From an uncultured beta proteobacterium (GTDB lineage Bacteria; Pseudomonadota; Gammaproteobacteria; Burkholderiales; Burkholderiaceae_C), in the NCBI GenBank assembly GCA_903834645.1, contig CAILKA010000104.1:1-11447 (forward strand): 11,447 nucleotides of DNA, written 5' to 3'. The notes under the pieces were generated by a model, which was given only the letters and a program-made list of their open reading frames with translations, made no database searches and was not told where the DNA came from. Positions within the stretch are counted from its first letter, which is position 1, and each line of letters begins with the position of its first letter. Shown here piece by piece: positions 6,751 to 11,447 of this stretch. Both the position numbers and the translations under genes were made by a program.

Positions 6751-7179
6751 GTGTTCCGTTTCCTCAACTCCGTACTGCTCGCCGCCTCGCTCAGCCTGGC
6801 GGCACCCGCCTTTGCCGGCGCAAGCGCCGTAGACGTCAACAAGGCCACGCAGGCCGAACTCGAGACCGTCAAGGGGATCGGCCCCGCGATGTCATCCAAG
6901 ATCCTGGCCGCCCGCAAGAGCGGGAACTTCAAGGACTGGGATGACCTCGTCCAGCGTGTCAGCGGCATGGGCCCGGGCAACGCCCGGCGCATGTCCGAGG
7001 CTGGGCTTCGCGTGGGGGCAGCAGCCTTCCAGGGCGCCGCCGGCCTGACCGCCCAGCCTGTGCGCGAGGGCAACGCAACCTACCGCTCACCCAAGCCCAC
7101 GGGCGGCTCGGCCGAGCCGCAGCGCGGCGATGCCGGCCGCCCCGCCGGCGCCACGGCGCCCGCCCGGCCGCAAGGTTGA
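6751..7179 (+). CDS. Secreted ComEA-like helix-hairpin-helix protein
   Basis: The 142-residue product has a Sec-type signal peptide (MFRFLNSVLLAASLSLAAPAFA, cleavage likely after residue 22). A ComEA-type double helix-hairpin-helix module follows (about 27-88), with VDVNKATQAELETVKGIGP and a second hairpin around VSGMGPGNARR. ComEA proteins bind double-stranded DNA in the periplasm and pull it in during natural transformation. Many short proteobacterial paralogues have only this module. The last 50 residues are Pro-, Gly- and Ala-rich, probably disordered, and do not resemble a known domain. The start is GTG 6751 on Shine-Dalgarno spacing; ATG 6745 would add only two residues. It is flanked by glycan genes with non-coding DNA on both sides, so it seems to be its own unit. 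I give no gene symbol because a DNA-uptake role is not shown. Confidence 0.88.
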   Translation: MFRFLNSVLLAASLSLAAPAFAGASAVDVNKATQAELETVKGIGPAMSSKILAARKSGNFKDWDDLVQRVSGMGPGNARRMSEAGLRVGAAAFQGAAGLTAQPVREGNATYRSPKPTGGSAEPQRGDAGRPAGATAPARPQG

Positions 7180-7235
7180 GCTGCAGCCGCGTGCCTCCCA
7201 TCGCGCGCGCGGACCGTGCGGGGCGCGCCGTGCAC

Positions 7236-7241
7236 GACAAT
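7236..7241 (+). promoter_or_regulatory. Candidate -10 element for the GT9 gene
   Basis: GACAAT matches the sigma-70 -10 consensus at four of six bases and lies in the 85-base gap before the GT9 gene. The base calls around the expected -35 position (7213-7218) do not resemble TTGACA. If it is used, transcription would start about 15 bases before the GTG start, leaving a very short leader. Confidence 0.3.
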
Positions 7242-7264
7242 GAAAGGCTTCGCCCGAGCCAGCC

Positions 7265-8269
7265 GTGCCCGCCGTGCCTCACACCGCCCTCGTCGTGCGC
7301 CTGCGCAACTTCGTGGGCGATGTCGTCCTGTCGGTGCCCACGCTGCAGCGCCTATCCGAGGCGGGTTTCGCGCTGCACCTGGTGGGCAAGGGCTGGGCAC
7401 GGCCACTGCTTGCGGGCTTTGGCTGGCCCGTGCACCGCCTGGCCGAAGGGCTGCCCGGTCGCGTCGCGCAGTGGCGCGCCCTGCGCCGCGAACTGCGCAG
7501 CAGCGGAGCTTGCCTGCGGCAAGGCGGGCCCGATGCGATCGTGTTTCCTTACTCCTTCGGCAGTGCGCTCGAAGCACGTGTGGCCGGCTGGCGCCCGCTG
7601 GGCTTCGCCTACGAGGCGCGCTCCTGGCTGCTCGCCGAGGCTCTGGCCAAGCCTCGCGGCGTGCACACGCTGGCCGAATACTGGCAGCTCGCCGATGCCC
7701 TCCTGGGGCGCACCGCCCCGCTGCCCGTATCCATCGGCTGGCGCATCGCGCCCGAGGCGCGTGAGCGTGCGCAGGCGCGGATGCGTGCGTACGGGCTGGC
7801 TCCCGGCTTCGTGCTGGCCTGCCCCTTTGCCGGTGGCACCTACGACCGCGCAGACAAGCGGTGGCCCGGCTTCCCCGAATTCGTCGAGCGCGCACGGGCC
7901 GAGTTCGGTCTTCCGATCGTGTCGTGCCCGGGCCCGGGCGAGGAAGTCACGGTGGCCCGTCGCGACTACCCGGGTGCCATCACCTTCGAGGGCGTGGACT
8001 TCGGCGAGTACGCCGCGCTGATCGAGGCATCTGCACTGGTCGTCTCCAACGACACCGGCCCGGGCCACCTGGCAGCGGCGGTGGGCACGCCCCTGCTGTC
8101 CGTGCTCGGGCCGACCGTTCCCGAACATTGGGGAGCATGGGGCCCACAGGTGCACGTTGAGCGCGGCTGGCCCCAGTGGCCCGCCGCCGACGCCGTCCTG
8201 GCGCGCGCCCGCGCGCTGATGCCAGCCCCTGGCCGATCGGCCCTGCACCCTGACGGCCCCTCAACCTGA
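7265..8269 (+). CDS. Glycosyltransferase family 9 (heptosyltransferase-like) protein
   Basis: This 334-residue GT-B protein belongs to GT9, the family of WaaC, WaaF and WaaQ, which add heptose to the LPS inner core on the cytoplasmic side of the inner membrane. The N-terminal domain starts with ALVVRLRNFVGDVVLSVPTL (8-27), including the G-D-x-x-L-S/T-x-P signature with the presumed catalytic Asp19. The C-terminal domain has LACPFAGGT (184-192), ADKRWPGFPEF (196-206, with the donor-binding Lys) and SNDTGPGHLAAAVGTPLLSVLGPT, which is the GT9 hallmark. GTG 7265 is chosen because it gives a short lead into the first strand; GTG 7274 is nearly as good, and neither has a clear Shine-Dalgarno. It is followed after 23 bases by the DUF4254 gene. 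Family is certain, donor sugar is not: no ADP-heptose synthesis genes lie in the window. Confidence 0.93.
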   Translation: MPAVPHTALVVRLRNFVGDVVLSVPTLQRLSEAGFALHLVGKGWARPLLAGFGWPVHRLAEGLPGRVAQWRALRRELRSSGACLRQGGPDAIVFPYSFGSALEARVAGWRPLGFAYEARSWLLAEALAKPRGVHTLAEYWQLADALLGRTAPLPVSIGWRIAPEARERAQARMRAYGLAPGFVLACPFAGGTYDRADKRWPGFPEFVERARAEFGLPIVSCPGPGEEVTVARRDYPGAITFEGVDFGEYAALIEASALVVSNDTGPGHLAAAVGTPLLSVLGPTVPEHWGAWGPQVHVERGWPQWPAADAVLARARALMPAPGRSALHPDGPST

Positions 8270-8292
8270 AACCCCTCACCCAGCACCCGCCG

Positions 8293-8946
8293 ATGAGCCC
8301 TGCCCCTGCCTTGCTTGCCAGCTCCGACGTGACCGCGCTGCACGACCTCCTGCTGGCGCACCCCGGCTGGCCGGCCGATGCCGTGGCGCTGCCGCCGCCT
8401 GAAGAGCCGCTGCGGCACTGGATCGCGGCCAACCACCGCTTCAACTCGCTCTTGTGGGCCGAGGAAGACCTCGCGCGGCGCACGCTGGTGGCCGACAGTG
8501 AGATTGCCGCCAACAAGCGCGCCATCGACCGCTACAACCAGGCTCGCAACGATGCCACCGAGCGGGTCGACGAGATCCTGCTCGTCGGGCTGGGCCTCGT
8601 GGACGCGGACTCGGCCCGCACCGACATGCCTGTCTCTCGCGCCGCGCCCGAGGCGCGGCTGAACAGCGAGACTGCCGGCAGCATGATCGACCGGCTCTCC
8701 ATCCTCTCGCTCAAGCGCCGCGCCATGCGCGAGCAGACGATGCGGCGCGACACCGACGAGGCCCACCTCGTGCTGAGCCGCGGGCGGCTGGCCCAGCTCG
8801 AGCGCCAGCGCGGCGATCTCGCCGCCTGCCTGGACGCGCTGCTCGTCGATGCGCAGGCTGGCCGCGCCTGTTTCAAGGTCTACCGGCAGTTCAAGATGTA
8901 CAACGACGCTCGCTTCAATCCGGTGCTGCGCGCCGAGCGTGGCTGA
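8293..8946 (+). CDS. DUF4254 domain protein
   Basis: The 217-residue protein looks like a DUF4254 member, a family with no established function that I recall occurring near LPS glycosyltransferase genes. It is almost entirely helical. It has several conserved-looking blocks rich in charged and Asn/Tyr residues: HRFNSLLWAEEDLARR (48-63), NKRAIDRYNQARNDATERVD (74-93), LNSETAGSMIDRLSILSLKR (123-142) and KVYRQFKMYNDARFNP (195-210). There is no signal peptide, membrane helix or Cys/His metal site, so it is probably cytosolic. The start ATG 8293 has no strong Shine-Dalgarno, and translation probably depends on the upstream GT9 gene, 23 bases away. Its stop is 15 bases from the stop of the opposing patatin gene. 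I infer a partner or accessory role for the GT9 enzyme. Confidence 0.85.
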   Translation: MSPAPALLASSDVTALHDLLLAHPGWPADAVALPPPEEPLRHWIAANHRFNSLLWAEEDLARRTLVADSEIAANKRAIDRYNQARNDATERVDEILLVGLGLVDADSARTDMPVSRAAPEARLNSETAGSMIDRLSILSLKRRAMREQTMRRDTDEAHLVLSRGRLAQLERQRGDLAACLDALLVDAQAGRACFKVYRQFKMYNDARFNPVLRAERG

Positions 8947-8961
8947 GCCCGCACTCGCCAC

Positions 8962-10152
8962 TCAGCTGAAGAATGCGATCACGTCCTCGCGCCGCGCCCG
9001 TGCGTCGGCCTCGCCCAGCGCGATCAGTTCGCGCGTGTAGGGCGCCTCGAACAGCAGATAGCTCGCCAGCGCCGCGCCGCGCGCCTCCACTCCCTGGCCG
9101 CTGACGCCAGCCCCGCGCAGCAGCGCCCGTACGGGCGCGGGCAGGCTCGCCTGGTGGCGTGCGGCGATGTCGTCCAGCCGCTGGCTTGGCGCGATCACCA
9201 GGGCCTGCACCGGTCGCAACGGCGTGTGGGCCCGGGCCTCGGGCGGCAACAGTGCAAGCGTGCGGTTGATGCGCTCCAGCCGCTCCACATCCACCGCCAG
9301 GGCGTCCAGGAAGATGCCTGCCAGGCTGTGACCCGCGACCTGCGCGATGGAGGGATAGCCGGTGTTGGCCACCAGGCGTCCTGCAGGCTCGTGCATGCGC
9401 CCGGCGCCAATGACGAGCACACGGTGCGCTCCCAGGTGAATGGCGGGCGAGATCGGCGCAGTCTGGCGCATCGAGCCATCGCCGAACCACTCGCGGCGCC
9501 CTTGGCGCTCGAGCTCGACCGCGGGAAACACGAAGGGAATCGCCGAGGAGGCCATGAGGTGGCCGATGCCGATCTGTGCGCGCTCGGCCACTCGCTGGCT
9601 GCGCGTCCATGGCTGGATCGGCGCCTCGGACTGGTAGAAGGTGATGTGCTCGCCGCTGGTGTAGCTCGACGCGGTGACGGCCAGCGCGCGCAGGCTCCCT
9701 CTGCGCATGAGCGTGGGCAGGCGCTGGAAGGCCACTGCACGTTCGAGCAGCTGGGCCAGCGGGGCGTTGTCCAGCAGCGATCGCGGGCGGGCGCGGCGCC
9801 ACCGGGCGAGCACCCAGCCGATGGAGAGCATGGTGAGCCACTGGGCACCGGTGCGCACGATCCCCAGGCTGTCGGAGCGGTAGACGCGCTCGGCGTGGAA
9901 GCCCGACCACTCCTCGCACATCCGGTTCACGGCCGCCTCGAAGTCGTCGGCATGGCAGGCCAGCGTCGCTGCGTTGATCGCCCCGGCAGAGGTGCCGCAG
10001 ATCACCGGAAAGGGATTGCCTCGTCCGCCCAAGCCCGCCTCGCGACGCATCTGCACCACGGCGCGCAGAACCCCCAGCTGGTAGGCCGCGCGCGCCCCGC
10101 CGCCGCTGAGAACGAGAGCCGTGAGCGCGGGCGCAGGGGAGGCGGCGGACAT
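8962..10152 (-). CDS. Patatin-like phospholipase family protein
   Basis: The 396-residue product carries a patatin-type lipid acyl hydrolase domain in its first 230 residues. The oxyanion-hole loop is SGGGARAAYQLGVL (16-29). The nucleophile elbow is GTSAG with Ser55, and the dyad Asp225 lies in FGDGS (223-227). All catalytic parts are present, so it should be active on phospholipids or other acyl esters. The C-terminal 165 residues, with a helical stretch around VDVERLERINRTLALLP, are typical of the bacterial RssA/YchK-like group extended by an extra domain. No signal peptide is visible, so it is probably cytosolic or peripheral to the membrane. ATG 10152 is chosen for the GGAG six bases before it and for the close match to the patatin N-terminus. 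It starts 19 bases after the dnaE stop, so the two are probably in one operon. Confidence 0.92.
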   Translation of the reverse strand: MSAASPAPALTALVLSGGGARAAYQLGVLRAVVQMRREAGLGGRGNPFPVICGTSAGAINAATLACHADDFEAAVNRMCEEWSGFHAERVYRSDSLGIVRTGAQWLTMLSIGWVLARWRRARPRSLLDNAPLAQLLERAVAFQRLPTLMRRGSLRALAVTASSYTSGEHITFYQSEAPIQPWTRSQRVAERAQIGIGHLMASSAIPFVFPAVELERQGRREWFGDGSMRQTAPISPAIHLGAHRVLVIGAGRMHEPAGRLVANTGYPSIAQVAGHSLAGIFLDALAVDVERLERINRTLALLPPEARAHTPLRPVQALVIAPSQRLDDIAARHQASLPAPVRALLRGAGVSGQGVEARGAALASYLLFEAPYTRELIALGEADARARREDVIAFFS

Positions 10153-10158
10153 GCGTGG

Positions 10159-10162
10159 CTCC
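10159..10162 (-). promoter_or_regulatory. Ribosome binding site of the patatin gene
   Basis: On the minus strand GGAG stands six bases before ATG 10152 in the gap after dnaE. It supports this start over the longer open frame that reaches back into dnaE. Confidence 0.6.
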
Positions 10163-10171
10163 GCAGGCTCT

Positions 10172-11447
10172 TCAGTCGCCTTCGTAGACGACAGCCGCCT
10201 GCCCACCCGCGGCCACTTGCCGCCAGCGGGCCAGCGCCTCGTCACACGGCCAGAACCAGCCCTCCTCGCCCAGGTCGATCTCGGCCGTGGCACCCCGGCC
10301 ACGCCACTGCAGCCGCACCGCCAGGCCACGCAGGAGCGTGCCCTGGTCGGTCGGGATGCGCCGTACCGGCCAGGTCCGGATCACCTCGGCCAGGGGAGGC
10401 AGGGCGCCGTGGACCGCCACCTGCAGGTGACGCGCGAAGCGCGCGCGGGCGGCGGGGAGGTCCCAGAGCTGCCCCACGGTCAGCCGCAGGCCGCCACCGT
10501 TGAAGTGGTCCTTCTGCACGCGACCCTGGACCACCAGCAACGCATCTTCCAGCAGCAACTCGCGCTGTTCGTCGAGCAGCTCCTCGTTGACCACCGCCTC
10601 GATCGAGCTGCTGCCATCCTCGAGGCGGAAGATCGCTGCCCGCCCGCGCTGCCCATTGACCACTCGCAGGCCGGACACGATGCCCGCCAGCAGCTGCGGC
10701 TCGCGCGCATCGGAGATTTCAGCCAGCGCGCGGCGCACGAAGCGGCGCACCTCGGACACGCACTCGTCGAACAGGTGGCCCGACAGCATCAGCCCGAGCG
10801 CGCTCTTCTCCAGCATCAGCCGCTCGCGCACACCCAGGGGCTCGGCGTGCACGAGGGCAGGCTCGCGCGAGGATGAGCCGTGCGCCTCCTCGCCATCGCC
10901 GCCAAAGTCGAAGAGCCCGCCCTGCAGTGCGTGGGCCTCCTGCGTGTCGGCCCAATCGAAGGCCAGCGCCACGCTCGCCAGCAGGCTCGCCCGATCGGGG
11001 TGGAGCGCGTCGAAGGCACCGGCCTTGACCAGCGCCTCCACCACGCGCTTGTTGACGCGCTGGCGATCCACCCGCGCACAGAACTCGAAGATGCTGCGAA
11101 AGGGCGCGCCGCCGCTGCCGTTCACGCCGTCGCGCGCCGCCACGATCGCCTCGATGGCGGCCTGCCCGGTGCCCTTCACGGCCCCCAGGCCATAGCGCAC
11201 ACGCCGCTCGCCCACGGGCTCGAAGCGCCAGGTGCCGCGATTGATGTCGGGCGGTTCGAAGGACACGCCGAAGACGCGGGCATCGGCCAGCAGCACCTTG
11301 AGCTTGTCGGTGTCGTCCATCTCCACCGTCATGTTCGCGGCGTAGAACTCGGCCGGGCCGTGCACCTTGAGCCAGGCCGTGTGGTAGGCCAGCAGCGAGT
11401 AGGCCGCGGCGTGGCTCTTGTTGAAGCCGTAGCCCGCGAACTTCTCC
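10172..11447 (-). CDS. dnaE: DNA polymerase III subunit alpha, 3' part (start outside window)
   Basis: This is the C-terminal 424 residues of the replicative polymerase alpha subunit. The first complete codon is at 11446-11444 and the stop at 10174-10172. It opens with EKFAGYGFNKSHAAAYSLLA, the conserved end of the DnaE fingers region. It continues through PAEFYAANMTVEMDDTDK and a helix-hairpin-helix block with YGLGAVKGTGQAAIEAIV (about 85-102). Then come QGGLF (175-179), which fits the QxxLF beta-clamp-binding motif at the place where E. coli has QADMF, and an OB-fold (about 252-330). The remaining C-terminal domain is the region that contacts tau in E. coli. The housekeeping DnaE1 type is indicated by the internal clamp motif and full C-terminal domain. 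No lesions are seen. The patatin gene follows 19 bases later. Confidence 0.97.
   Translation of the reverse strand, partial: EKFAGYGFNKSHAAAYSLLAYHTAWLKVHGPAEFYAANMTVEMDDTDKLKVLLADARVFGVSFEPPDINRGTWRFEPVGERRVRYGLGAVKGTGQAAIEAIVAARDGVNGSGGAPFRSIFEFCARVDRQRVNKRVVEALVKAGAFDALHPDRASLLASVALAFDWADTQEAHALQGGLFDFGGDGEEAHGSSSREPALVHAEPLGVRERLMLEKSALGLMLSGHLFDECVSEVRRFVRRALAEISDAREPQLLAGIVSGLRVVNGQRGRAAIFRLEDGSSSIEAVVNEELLDEQRELLLEDALLVVQGRVQKDHFNGGGLRLTVGQLWDLPAARARFARHLQVAVHGALPPLAEVIRTWPVRRIPTDQGTLLRGLAVRLQWRGRGATAEIDLGEEGWFWPCDEALARWRQVAAGGQAAVVYEGD

Noticed and set aside
5703..7073. Long minus-strand open frame covering the DUF707 gene and the gap after it
   Set aside because: It crosses the glf end, DUF707 and the HhH gene, all well supported on the plus strand. 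No domain is visible.
8947..8961. Terminator between the convergent DUF4254 and patatin genes
   Set aside because: The gap is only 15 bases and contains no inverted repeat or T-tract that I can see.
9154..10503. Long plus-strand open frame opposite the patatin and dnaE genes
   Set aside because: It shows no recognisable domain, overlaps two certain genes on the other strand, and has the composition of a GC-rich shadow frame.

Overview
The window is a very GC-rich, almost fully coding piece of chromosome, with G or C at most third codon positions. The order rpsA-ihfB-lapA-lapB, the protein sequences and the composition point to a betaproteobacterium of the order Burkholderiales. A Rubrivivax/Leptothrix/Comamonadaceae-like relative is a guess. 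There are no tRNA or rRNA genes, CRISPR arrays or insertion sequences, and no stretch over 300 bases lacks a gene.

Left part (1-2678, + strand): the 3' half of rpsA (ribosomal protein S1), ihfB (IHF beta), lapA and lapB. LapA and LapB are inner-membrane proteins. LapB controls LPS synthesis by directing LpxC to FtsH proteolysis.

Middle part (2675-8946): a surface-glycan locus. A glycosyltransferase-like gene is coupled to the lapB stop codon. A GT4 glycosyltransferase follows on the minus strand and faces away from glf (UDP-galactopyranose mutase). A DUF707 gene overlaps the glf stop. After a 139-base gap come a secreted ComEA-like helix-hairpin-helix protein, a GT9 (heptosyltransferase-like) gene and a DUF4254 gene. 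The enzymes visible here would make UDP-galactofuranose and attach sugars in the cytoplasm. No O-antigen flippase, polymerase or ligase is present, so extension of a lipo-oligosaccharide core is a reasonable inference, but it is not proven.

Right part (8962-11447, - strand): a patatin-like phospholipase gene directly downstream of the 3' third of dnaE (DNA polymerase III alpha). The dnaE gene runs off the right edge.

The most interesting content is the pair of poorly characterised families, DUF707 and DUF4254. Each is tightly linked to a sugar-nucleotide enzyme or glycosyltransferase, and the whole locus is tied to the LPS-homeostasis gene lapB. I see no clear sign of a wholly new system.
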